DNA from: Simiduia curdlanivorans
Lineage (GTDB): Bacteria; Pseudomonadota; Gammaproteobacteria; Pseudomonadales; Cellvibrionaceae
Length of the DNA: 64,000 nucleotides
Direction: 5' to 3'
NCBI RefSeq assembly: GCF_030409605.1
Contig: NZ_JAUFQG010000006.1
Coordinates: forward strand, 1,240,001-1,304,000
The position numbers and the translations under genes were made by a program. The notes under the pieces are model-generated. The model ran no database searches and was not told where the DNA came from. It saw nothing but the letters and a program-made list of their open reading frames with translations. Shown here one piece after another: positions 8,697 to 16,001 of this stretch; position 1 is the first letter of the stretch, and every line of letters starts with the position of its first letter.

Positions 8697-9527
8697 TCAT
8701 AGTCTCTGTTCAACATCATTTACGAATTTTTCTTGCTGATTATTCTGTTTTGGGCTGTTATAAAACCTTGCGCCTTTTAACCACAGTTTTAAGGCTTGCC
8801 AATAAATGCCGCCCAATACCTTCGCGGTCATCCACGGAAAGCGCCACATCATACTATTCAACACAGCGCTGGTGCATTCCGCGCGCGATAGTTGCAATGT
8901 AGCTTCGAAGGTTTTTCTATCTTTACCCAGCTCTTCCCTCTGCATAGCGTCTGATACAGCTATGTTCTGTAGACGTATACGGAGGCCTTTATCGGGTAGA
9001 TTGCTCTTTAGGCGATATTTTTGCTGCATCTGCATAAAGGGTGATACATGCAGCGCCTTGCTAAACTCTTGCGGCTGCTCCATAGCTTGCTGGCGATAAT
9101 CAATGCTGTACACATGGCGGTTATCCCACGGGGTATTAGTGACTTCGGCGAGAATAGCATCGAGTTTGGTGCCGCTGGCATCGAACACATAAAACAACGT
9201 GATGGGGTTCATGCGCAAACCGAAACAGCGCGGGTTGGTTAACATGCGAATAGGCCCAGTGGGAACGAAGCCCAAGCTCTGTTGCACTTTTTCAATCACG
9301 GCCTGTTTTAGGCTGAGTTCCGGGTTGCCGAAATAATCTTGTCGGCGAATCCAAAAGGGCGCGAAGCCTTGGCAAGACCAAAACCTGGAGCGCGAGCACA
9401 AGGTAGGAATTTCATCCAGATCCACATAGGCCATAAACACCGAGTAAGAAAACTGGTGCAACGTTGGTTTCCAGCGCGCGTGCTGAAGTAGCCCAATGTA
9501 AATACCGCTCGCCAGCTGCACGTCCAT
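8697..9527 (-). CDS. DUF1365 domain-containing protein
   Basis: 277-residue cytoplasmic protein of the DUF1365 family (motifs HARWKPTLHQFSY near the start, NPRCFGLRMNPITLFYVFD and EVTNTPWDNRHVY in the middle). The molecular role is unproven; family members are encoded between an FAD oxidoreductase and a CFA-type methyltransferase, exactly as here, so a role in acyl-chain modification is inferred. The ATG at 9527 shares its A with the stop of the FAD oxidoreductase gene (TAATG), giving translational coupling. A GTG two codons earlier is possible but less likely. Confidence 0.88.
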   Translation of the reverse strand: MDVQLASGIYIGLLQHARWKPTLHQFSYSVFMAYVDLDEIPTLCSRSRFWSCQGFAPFWIRRQDYFGNPELSLKQAVIEKVQQSLGFVPTGPIRMLTNPRCFGLRMNPITLFYVFDASGTKLDAILAEVTNTPWDNRHVYSIDYRQQAMEQPQEFSKALHVSPFMQMQQKYRLKSNLPDKGLRIRLQNIAVSDAMQREELGKDRKTFEATLQLSRAECTSAVLNSMMWRFPWMTAKVLGGIYWQALKLWLKGARFYNSPKQNNQQEKFVNDVEQRL

Positions 9528-10777
9528 TACCACTTTGCCCCTAAGGCTGTGGCGACGCGAATGCCGCTGTTAACGCCATCCTCGTGAAAACCATTGGCCC
9601 AGTAAGCGCCGCAAAACCAAGTGTTGTTGCGACCGTTAATATCGGCCCAACGGGCCTGAGCGGCAACACCGGGGACGGTAAATTCCGGGTGATCATAGTG
9701 ATAGACGCCCAAAATTTTATCGGGATCAATCGCCGCCGTGTGGTTTAGGGTGACGCAAAAGGTATGTTGTGATTTAAGCCCCTGCAAAATATTCATATTG
9801 TAGGTCAACACCGGTTTTTCATGCTGTTGTTGCAGTAGGCGGCTATTCCAACTAGACCAAGCTAATTTTCGCTCTGGCAAGACACTTGTATCTGTGTGCA
9901 GTACCACTTCATTGGGCTGGTAAGGTATGGCACTTAAAGTTTCGATTTCCGCTTGACTCGCATCGCCCAACAGCTTTAACGCTTGATCGCTATGGGTACC
10001 AATAACAACCTGATCGAAACGCTCAACCTCGCCGCTGTCAAAACGAATGTTTACGCCCTGATCTTGGCGTTCAATGGCGGCAATACGGGTGTTTAATTTT
10101 ATGTTTTGCGCAAAGCCCTTGGTTAATGGCTCGAGATAGGCCTGTGAGCCACCGACGAGCGTGCGCCACTGCGGCCGATTATTAACGCTGAGCAGGCCGT
10201 GGTTATTGAAGAAGCGAATAAAGAACTCAACCGGAAAATCTAACATCACCTGATCACCCGAGGACCAGATAGCCGCACCCATAGGTACTAAGTACTGATG
10301 GGTAAACAGTTTACCGTAACGATTTTCCACTAAATATTCGCGTAAGCTTTGCTGCGCGGGTATTTTACCCTGCCGCCAATGGGCCACAGACTCGCGATTA
10401 AACCGCATGATATCGCGCAACATCGACCAAAAACGCGGGCTGATTAAATTGCTGCGCTGGGCGAACAGAGAATTTAAGTTTGTACCACTGTATTCGAGTT
10501 TGGATAACTCATCGGTGACGCTGTAGCTCATTTCAGCGGGCCGTGACTGCACACCTAACTGGGTCATAAGACGAATAAAATTGGGATAAGTCCAATCATT
10601 GTAGACAATAAAACCGGTATCAATATTGTGCGATTCACCTTGGTAATTAATCTGCTTGGTGGCCGTGTGACCGCCGATGCGATCATCCGCTTCGAACACG
10701 GTAACCTCGTGCCTATCGTGCAGCAGATACGCCGCTGTTAAACTTGAAATACCGCTACCAATAATCGCAATCTTCAC
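9527..10777 (-). CDS. FAD-dependent oxidoreductase (amine oxidase fold, COG2907 type)
   Basis: Flavoprotein of 416 residues with an N-terminal dinucleotide-binding motif GSGISSLTAAYLL followed by an acidic residue in EADDRIGGH, as in amine-oxidase/desaturase-like flavoproteins. Further family marks are IDTGFIVYN and a C-terminal CGAYWANGFHEDGVNSG that closes the FAD site. In this operon setting the likely substrate is a modified fatty acyl chain (desaturation or oxidation), which is inference. It begins 53 bases after the SDR gene and ends overlapping the DUF1365 gene. Confidence 0.88.
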   Translation of the reverse strand: MKIAIIGSGISSLTAAYLLHDRHEVTVFEADDRIGGHTATKQINYQGESHNIDTGFIVYNDWTYPNFIRLMTQLGVQSRPAEMSYSVTDELSKLEYSGTNLNSLFAQRSNLISPRFWSMLRDIMRFNRESVAHWRQGKIPAQQSLREYLVENRYGKLFTHQYLVPMGAAIWSSGDQVMLDFPVEFFIRFFNNHGLLSVNNRPQWRTLVGGSQAYLEPLTKGFAQNIKLNTRIAAIERQDQGVNIRFDSGEVERFDQVVIGTHSDQALKLLGDASQAEIETLSAIPYQPNEVVLHTDTSVLPERKLAWSSWNSRLLQQQHEKPVLTYNMNILQGLKSQHTFCVTLNHTAAIDPDKILGVYHYDHPEFTVPGVAAQARWADINGRNNTWFCGAYWANGFHEDGVNSGIRVATALGAKW

Positions 10778-10830
10778 ACAGGTTCCTTTTTTTAGTATTC
10801 AGGTGTCATTTCAAAATAATGCTTTGATGG

Positions 10831-11628
10831 TTAATACAGCGTCGGCGGTTTTCTTATTAATGCCGGTGCCACCCAGCGCTCCCACACGGGGCCAAGGCTG
10901 CGCAATAGCAGCAAGGGCCAGGCCAAGCGTCGAGGAAAGCGGTGCAGTTTCTTACGTTTTTCACTGGCCCAGATAATTTCATCGGCGGCGCGCTCACTGG
11001 AAATAAGCCCGGGCATGGGGAAATCATTTTTTTCCGTCAATGGCGTGGCTACAAAACCCGGCTGCACTAGGGTTACATCGACATTGAAGGCTTTGAGATC
11101 AAGGCGCAGTGTGGCAATAAAATAATCCAGCGCTGCCTTGGAGGCGCCATAAGCTTCGGCGCGAGGAAATGGCAAAACGGTGGAAAGGCTCGACACAGCA
11201 ACCACTTGGGCTCGGCTTTGCACGTTGGCTTGGGCTTTACTGCGAGAATTAGCACGTAACAGCGGCAAAGCAATAGCCAAACAGTTCACTACACCCTGAA
11301 AGTTTGTGGCAAATACCCGCTCAAACAGTTGCGGCTCAAAGGCCGGTAAATCGACATATTCACAGCAGCCGGCATTGAGTATCACCATGTCGAGAGAATC
11401 GGTGATGGACTGCAATTTAGCCTTGGCAGTCGCCATGGATTCGGAACTACCCACATCGCAAGTCAGCGGCGTGAGCAAGTGCGGAAACTCGGCTTTAATC
11501 TCGGTAAAGGCATCGGCACTGCGGGCCGAGGCAATGACTTGGTTGCCGGCGCGCAACAGTTTAACCAACAAGTCGCGCCCAATACCGCTTGAGGCACCGG
11601 TGAGCCAAATGATTTTACCTGTAATCAT
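10831..11628 (-). CDS. short-chain dehydrogenase/reductase
   Basis: NAD(P)-dependent oxidoreductase of the classical SDR family, 265 residues. The nucleotide-binding TGASSGIG is near residue 10, DVGS binds the adenine ring, NAG appears in ILNAGCC, the catalytic Ser is in VAVSSLS, and the Tyr/Lys pair is in YGASKAA. The C-terminal tail (RLAWPLLLLRSLGPVWERWV) looks membrane-associating. Its ATG overlaps the stop of the NTF2-like gene by four bases. Substrate unknown; a lipid-derived carbonyl compound would suit the operon. Confidence 0.88.
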   Translation of the reverse strand: MITGKIIWLTGASSGIGRDLLVKLLRAGNQVIASARSADAFTEIKAEFPHLLTPLTCDVGSSESMATAKAKLQSITDSLDMVILNAGCCEYVDLPAFEPQLFERVFATNFQGVVNCLAIALPLLRANSRSKAQANVQSRAQVVAVSSLSTVLPFPRAEAYGASKAALDYFIATLRLDLKAFNVDVTLVQPGFVATPLTEKNDFPMPGLISSERAADEIIWASEKRKKLHRFPRRLAWPLLLLRSLGPVWERWVAPALIRKPPTLY

Positions 11629-12089
11629 TTGCTCGCACTCAACGGCTGGCTATTTAGGTCGTGACCGGCAGTAGCCAGTCGCTTGCGCAGCCAGCTAATC
11701 ACACGGCCAAACAACGGAATTTTTTCGTACACCATGGCGCCCATGTCGTAAAAGTCTTCGTGCTCAACAATGAGATCGTCGGCCACTTTCAAACGAGTAA
11801 CGCCGGGCACAACAACCTCTCGGCCACCGGCCAGGGTTTTATGCTGATACGCCATCTGCCATTGAATAAACACGCAGTCATTTTGCCGCGCTTGGTCTAA
11901 GTAGATAAAGCGGCAAGACACCAAGTTGGTACACATATCCGTGAAGTAGGCACTAATTTGGTTTAGCCCTACCACTTTATGGATAGGGTCAATAAAGACA
12001 GCATCGTTAGCATAGACGCTGCTCAGTTGACTTAAGCTGCGGCTATCAAAGGTTGCGTAGCAGGCTTTAAACCGCTCTATCACTGGCAT
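11625..12089 (-). CDS. NTF2-like / SnoaL-like protein
   Basis: 154-residue protein of the nuclear transport factor 2-like (cone-shaped alpha+beta) superfamily: RFKACYATFDSRSLSQLSSVYANDAVFIDP at the start, then FTDMC and a strand-rich second half. Such proteins act as small hydrolases, isomerases or binding proteins, and none can be assigned here. ATG 12089 is chosen because AGGAGA lies 8 bases upstream. It is the first gene of the six-gene leftward operon, about 30 bases downstream of the predicted ECF-type promoter. Confidence 0.8.
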   Translation of the reverse strand: MPVIERFKACYATFDSRSLSQLSSVYANDAVFIDPIHKVVGLNQISAYFTDMCTNLVSCRFIYLDQARQNDCVFIQWQMAYQHKTLAGGREVVVPGVTRLKVADDLIVEHEDFYDMGAMVYEKIPLFGRVISWLRKRLATAGHDLNSQPLSASK

Positions 12090-12117
12090 TATCACATTCT
12101 CCTGTTTCGTGGCTGTT

Positions 12118-12145
12118 GATACGTCAGGCTGCTGCCAGTAGATCA
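12118..12145 (-). promoter_or_regulatory. ECF (RpoE/ChrR-type) promoter for the leftward operon
   Basis: Reading leftward: TGATCT (12145-12140), exactly 18 bases, then TATC (12121-12118). TGATCC-type -35 boxes are established for the RpoE/ChrR group of ECF sigma factors. The same spacing and sequence occur in the opposite promoter at 12183-12210, which makes chance unlikely. It ends 28 bases before the first operon gene. Confidence 0.65.
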
Positions 12146-12182
12146 CCCTGACCAACCCCCTCTAAAACCTTAGCCTAAAGGT

Positions 12183-12210
12183 TGATCCATTGGATGATTT
12201 AACCCGTATA
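12183..12210 (+). promoter_or_regulatory. ECF (RpoE/ChrR-type) autoregulatory promoter
   Basis: TGATCC (12183-12188), 18 bases, TATA (12207-12210), reading toward the sigma factor gene. This gives positive autoregulation as known for RpoE-ChrR systems. A second TGATCC stands at 12225-12230 but has no TA-rich element at the right distance. Confidence 0.7.
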
Positions 12211-12360
12211 GGGTCAGTAACGATTGATCCTTCACCTTGGCAATTGACTTTTCACTAGTGGAACACTTGGATTTGACCAACTATGATGGCGATGAAAATG
12301 ACTGAGCCGCGCCGACAGATGGGCGCCGCCACAAAGGGCACCGAGCCGCGGAGCACAACA

Positions 12361-12939
12361 GTGAACGATCCCTCTCACCGTGACGACGAGTGGAGCCAAC
12401 TACTAGAAAGCGTCGCGCAGGAACGCTGTAAAAAGTCTTTTGCGCACTTCTTTACCCATTTCTCGCCGTTGCTCAAGGGCTTCCTTATTAAGGGCTCGCG
12501 CCTGAACCATGCGCAGGCAGAAGAGTTAGTGCAGGAGATTATGATCAAGGTTTGGCAGCGGGCAGAGCAGTTTGATGCAAAAAAATCTTCCGCTAGCACC
12601 TGGCTTTACACCATTGCGCGAAATAGCCGTATCGATTGGCTGCGCCGGCAAGGCAATGCGGTTACCGAAGAGCTAGTAGCGGACGATTTGTACGAGGACG
12701 AGACCAGCGAAACACCCTTCTCGCTGTTGCAGCATCATCGCCAGCATAGTCACGTGCACGACGCCCTTGCTGGCCTACCCGATGAGCAAGCCTTGGTGTT
12801 GCGCAAGGTCTACATGGAGGGGCTATCCCACTCTGAAGTATCCGAAGACTTAGCACTACCCCTGGGCACCGTGAAATCCCGCGTGCGCCTAGCCTTAAAG
12901 AAATTACAAGATGTTATTGGCCGCGAGGTCTTGGCATAA
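12361..12939 (+). CDS. rpoE: ECF sigma-70 family RNA polymerase sigma factor (RpoE/ChrR group)
   Basis: Alternative sigma factor. Region 2 shows AEELVQEIMIKVWQRA, FDAKKSSASTWLYTIARNSRIDWLRR; region 4 shows LPDEQALVLRKVYMEGLSHSEVSEDLALPLGTVKSRVRLALKKL. These are marks of the ECF11-like group that pairs with ChrR anti-sigma factors and answers singlet oxygen or organic peroxides in studied bacteria. The GTG at 12361 is chosen because GGAG lies 7 bases upstream and the protein then starts about 10 residues before the conserved Trp, as in homologues. The frame runs back to ATG 12283, which would add 26 Pro/Arg/Thr-rich residues without an RBS. It is 28 bases upstream of the anti-sigma gene and probably transcribes itself and the divergent operon. 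Confidence 0.88.
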   Translation: MNDPSHRDDEWSQLLESVAQERCKKSFAHFFTHFSPLLKGFLIKGSRLNHAQAEELVQEIMIKVWQRAEQFDAKKSSASTWLYTIARNSRIDWLRRQGNAVTEELVADDLYEDETSETPFSLLQHHRQHSHVHDALAGLPDEQALVLRKVYMEGLSHSEVSEDLALPLGTVKSRVRLALKKLQDVIGREVLA

Positions 12940-12967
12940 CATGCGCGAGCATGAGCAGGTAAATACT

Positions 12968-13615
12968 ATGATTAAACATCACCCAGACGATAATTTGTTA
13001 GTTGAATTCAGCGCCGGCACCCTCGCCTTTGCGCAGTCTATTGCGGTGTCTTCCCACTTACATTTTTGCCACCACTGCCGGCGCAGAGCCGAGCGCTTGA
13101 ATAGCATTGGCGCCAATTTAATGAACGATTGCGACGCTGTGGCCGTGAGTGACGATTTACTCGACCAAGTCTTTAGCAAACTCGATCAGCCAATAAAAAC
13201 CGAGGCGGCGGCGCCTACCGGGCACTCGAAAATGCCAAAAGTCATCGACAAGCTGCTAGCCCAACAAGGTCAACCGCGCTGGCAATTTTTAACCCCTTCG
13301 CTGGATATGGCCAGACTACAGACCGGGCAAAAAGAATTTGAAGTGGCCCTGCATCGCATCAAAGCCGGCGGCAGCGTGGCCGAACACGACCACCGAGGCA
13401 CGGAAATCACGCTGGTGTTAGACGGCAGTTTTTCAGATGAGACCGGTATCTATCACGAGGGTGACTTTTTGCTGCGCGAGGCCGGCCAAGTTCACCGCCC
13501 GCTGGCCAGCCGCGATGCGCCGTGTATTTGTCTTTCAGTGGTAGCGGCGCCGGTGCGCATGACTGGCAAATTCACCCGCCTGCTAAACCCCTTCTTGAGT
13601 TTCAGGCCTCAATAG
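12968..13615 (+). CDS. chrR: ChrR-type zinc anti-sigma factor with cupin domain
   Basis: Binds and silences the ECF sigma factor until a signal releases it. The N-terminal zinc anti-sigma domain has the H-x3-C-x2-C pattern in SHLHFCHHCRRR, with an upstream His in MIKHHPDD. The C-terminal cupin domain shows EHDHRGTEITLVLDG and FLLREAGQVHRP, whose His/Glu residues bind a second metal in ChrR of Rhodobacter. ATG 12968 follows AGGT at 8 bases. 215 residues is the usual length. Its 3' end overlaps the convergent thioesterase gene by 14 bases. Confidence 0.88.
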   Translation: MIKHHPDDNLLVEFSAGTLAFAQSIAVSSHLHFCHHCRRRAERLNSIGANLMNDCDAVAVSDDLLDQVFSKLDQPIKTEAAAPTGHSKMPKVIDKLLAQQGQPRWQFLTPSLDMARLQTGQKEFEVALHRIKAGGSVAEHDHRGTEITLVLDGSFSDETGIYHEGDFLLREAGQVHRPLASRDAPCICLSVVAAPVRMTGKFTRLLNPFLSFRPQ

Positions 13616-14066
13616 GCCTCTCCCGCACCATAGAGCTGGCGCGTGCTTGCGCCAGTTGCTTATCGCCGGCATAGACCACGGCATCGATAAACACCAAACG
13701 CCGAGTCTGCTCGGTGATCACCGCCTCCACTTCAAAGTGGCTTAAGTCCGGGGTGATCGGCCGAATGTAGGTGGTGGTCAGCTGCGTGGTCACCGATGGC
13801 GGGGCGACTAAAAATGTTAGCGGGCCAATGGTGTTATCGATGGCGCCAACAATCAAACCGCCCTGCATATAACCCATGGGGTTGGCAAATTCGGGCTTGA
13901 CCGGAAAGCGCACCCTTAAGCGTTTAGCCTCTGGATCAAAATGTAAAAACTCGCCGCCCATGGTGATAAAGCAAGCGGGCGGAAAGGTCAGGGGCAAATC
14001 GGGAAACCTGGCCTTGAGGTGCTCAGTGATGGCGTCATTGGTACTTAGGATTTTGTTCGAATTCAT
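13602..14066 (-). CDS. PaaI-like hotdog thioesterase
   Basis: 154-residue hotdog-fold protein, probably an acyl-CoA thioesterase. Family marks are YMQGGLIVGAIDNTIGPL (the central helix with the catalytic Asp/Asn position) and TTQLTTTYIRPI, followed by EVEAVITEQTRRLVFIDAVVY. No signal peptide, so cytoplasmic. It is convergent with the anti-sigma gene and not part of the ECF operon; no matching promoter motif was found upstream. Substrate not predictable. Confidence 0.82.
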   Translation of the reverse strand: MNSNKILSTNDAITEHLKARFPDLPLTFPPACFITMGGEFLHFDPEAKRLRVRFPVKPEFANPMGYMQGGLIVGAIDNTIGPLTFLVAPPSVTTQLTTTYIRPITPDLSHFEVEAVITEQTRRLVFIDAVVYAGDKQLAQARASSMVRERPIEA

Positions 14067-14237
14067 CTACGCAGCTCCAGCTATGTGGGAATAGCGACAT
14101 ACTAGCGCCTATGCCTGCCAGTGGCAGTGACCAAAAAGGTCGAATCTAGAGGCGAAATACTGCGCACAGAGCCACGATACGCAAGCGGAAATAAAAATCG
14201 AGGGTATAGGGCGCCGTTTAACGCGGCACCGCAGGCT

Positions 14238-14834
14238 CTAAAGAAATACCGGTGGCGACACGAGATCCCAAAACAATACAGTACCGGCCATCATGGCAAC
14301 GGCCACAACCATAGCCACACCCATCACAGCGCTGGAAAACAAAAAGCCGCGCTCCTCAGACATCTCAAACATAATGGGTAGCCCGATAAACAGCAGGTAC
14401 ACGGCGTAACTCAGCGCCGCCAAAACCAACAGCACGTGCAGCCATACCTGCGGGTAGATACCGGCAATGCCCACTAAATAAATGGGGGTAGCGATAAAAC
14501 CTGCCACCACAAAACCCTTGAGTGGATCGGATTTAACGCCATAGGTTTTTGACATCCAGTGGATAAAGTAACCGATCACTGTAACCGCTAATAAGAGCGC
14601 AAAATAGAAACCACCCATCAACGACAGAGCGCTGTGTTCAGTCATATAAGTGGCTTCGCCCTGACCAATACGCCAGCCGAATTCGGTGCTGCCTATGTAC
14701 CAAGCCAAGGCTGGCAATAGCGCTAACACAATGGTGTAAGGTGAGTTACGTTTTAGCGAGTCGTCGGATAAATCATGTAGGGCTTGCCACTGCTGACGTG
14801 GATGAACTAACAAACCAAAGGCGTGGTTTAACAT
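14238..14834 (-). CDS. Yip1 family membrane protein
   Basis: About 198 residues with five hydrophobic segments and the bacterial Yip1-like layout. A short cytoplasmic N-terminus (LNHAFGLLVHPRQQWQAL) matches the frequent phrase of YIP1-domain proteins in gammaproteobacteria. The ATG at 14834 has AAGGA 9 bases upstream; a GTG 24 bases earlier is the alternative. Function in bacteria is unknown. It stands alone between a hotdog thioesterase and the cbb3 cluster. Confidence 0.75.
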   Translation of the reverse strand: MLNHAFGLLVHPRQQWQALHDLSDDSLKRNSPYTIVLALLPALAWYIGSTEFGWRIGQGEATYMTEHSALSLMGGFYFALLLAVTVIGYFIHWMSKTYGVKSDPLKGFVVAGFIATPIYLVGIAGIYPQVWLHVLLVLAALSYAVYLLFIGLPIMFEMSEERGFLFSSAVMGVAMVVAVAMMAGTVLFWDLVSPPVFL

Positions 14835-15066
14835 CTTTACATATCCTTGCCGTTTCACTTATTTTTATTGTTAGTGAACCCAAACACGTCAAAACGCATG
14901 GGAACAACCAGCCCGATACCACTAGGGCTGGCTAAAGAGTGTTATAAGCATCTACCATCGTCAAGGAACTGGTAATAAAGCAGGCAGGTTGATCGTTTTT
15001 TGTTTCTTGATTACCCACCAAGAAATACCCGAGTGATACCGAGGTGCACAGACGCTTAAATTTTGA

Positions 15067-15795
15067 TCAATGGTGCGGGTGTTGTTGGGGGCTTGCAGAG
15101 AAAGAGGCAGGTGAAGCAGCTGAATGATTGCCGTGGCTAGCGTGAGACAAGGCCACGAGCGAGGTCCACACCCCGAAGGCGATTAACAGTAGTGCCATCA
15201 CCGTGCGTAGCGAGCTATTGGCCAGCAGCCTTTGCAGTTGCACAGACAAAGCGCCGGACACAATGATGGCCGGCAAGGTGCCTAAGCCGAACGCGAACAT
15301 AACCAAGGCGCCGCTAATGCCATCGCCTTGGCTGGCCGCAAAGGCAAGCGCGGTATACACCAAGCCGCAAGGTAGAAAGCCCCACAACATACCCAAAGGC
15401 AAGGCCTGCCAAGCGGCATTAAGCGGTAATAACTTTCTTCCTAGGGGCTGTAAAAAACGCCATAGATAAGCGCCACCTTTTTCTAACCAGACCAACGCGC
15501 GCCACCAATTGGCGAGATACAGGCCCATCAAAATAAGTAGAATACCGGCCAGCACGCGCAGCCAAGGGCCGAGAAATTGCGCAAACACATAGCCTGTTAG
15601 GCCCACCGCCGCGCCTAACAGGCTATAGCTAAATAAGCGGCCAATATTATAGAGAAACAAGCGCTGCCAACGCTCGCGGCTGGAAGCTGCGGCCATAGAC
15701 AAGGCGCCAACAATGCCGCCACACATACCTAAACAGTGGCCGGCGCCCATCAAACCCACCACAAAAACCGACAACGCGGCGAAGCCCAATTCCAT
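15067..15795 (-). CDS. TauE/SafE-type membrane protein, cbb3 oxidase-linked (COG2836)
   Basis: Membrane protein of 242 residues with about six transmembrane segments. GHCLGMCGG near residue 20 and GFLPCGLVYTALAFA in the middle carry the paired Cys motifs of the COG2836/CcdA-like group. The C-terminus is His-rich (SHASHGNHS, QQHPHH), suggesting metal binding. It ends the cco cluster, starting one base after ccoS, a place where this family is often found. A role in copper supply or redox maturation of the oxidase is inferred. Confidence 0.85.
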   Translation of the reverse strand: MELGFAALSVFVVGLMGAGHCLGMCGGIVGALSMAAASSRERWQRLFLYNIGRLFSYSLLGAAVGLTGYVFAQFLGPWLRVLAGILLILMGLYLANWWRALVWLEKGGAYLWRFLQPLGRKLLPLNAAWQALPLGMLWGFLPCGLVYTALAFAASQGDGISGALVMFAFGLGTLPAIIVSGALSVQLQRLLANSSLRTVMALLLIAFGVWTSLVALSHASHGNHSAASPASFSASPQQHPHH

Positions 15796-15796
15796 A

Positions 15797-15970
15797 CTAT
15801 TCAGGCTGCTTGGGTTTTACGGATGGCTTAGTTTCGTCGTCAAATAAAATGCGCTGGCCTTCCGTGTTGAGGTCATCGTATTGACCATTTTTTACTGCCC
15901 AAAACAGCAACTTAATGGCCAGCCCAATAAAGACGAGCGCAAGGGGTACTAATAAAAAAAGAATTTCCAT
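15797..15970 (-). CDS. ccoS: cbb3-type cytochrome oxidase assembly protein CcoS
   Basis: 57-residue single-span membrane protein starting MEILFLLVPLALVFIGLAI, followed by the family's FFWAVKNGQYDD-like segment (here LFWAVKNGQYDDLNTEGQRILFDDE). CcoS is required to insert cofactors into the cbb3 oxidase. It sits between ccoI (31 bases upstream) and the TauE/SafE gene (one base downstream), the standard gene order. Confidence 0.93.
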   Translation of the reverse strand: MEILFLLVPLALVFIGLAIKLLFWAVKNGQYDDLNTEGQRILFDDETKPSVKPKQPE

Positions 15971-16001
15971 GACTGACTTATTCCAATAGCGCTAACAACA
16001 T

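Noticed and set aside
12225..12230. Third TGATCC near the ECF sigma gene
   Set aside because: No TA-rich -10 at 17-19 bases (reads TTTTC), so not called as a promoter.
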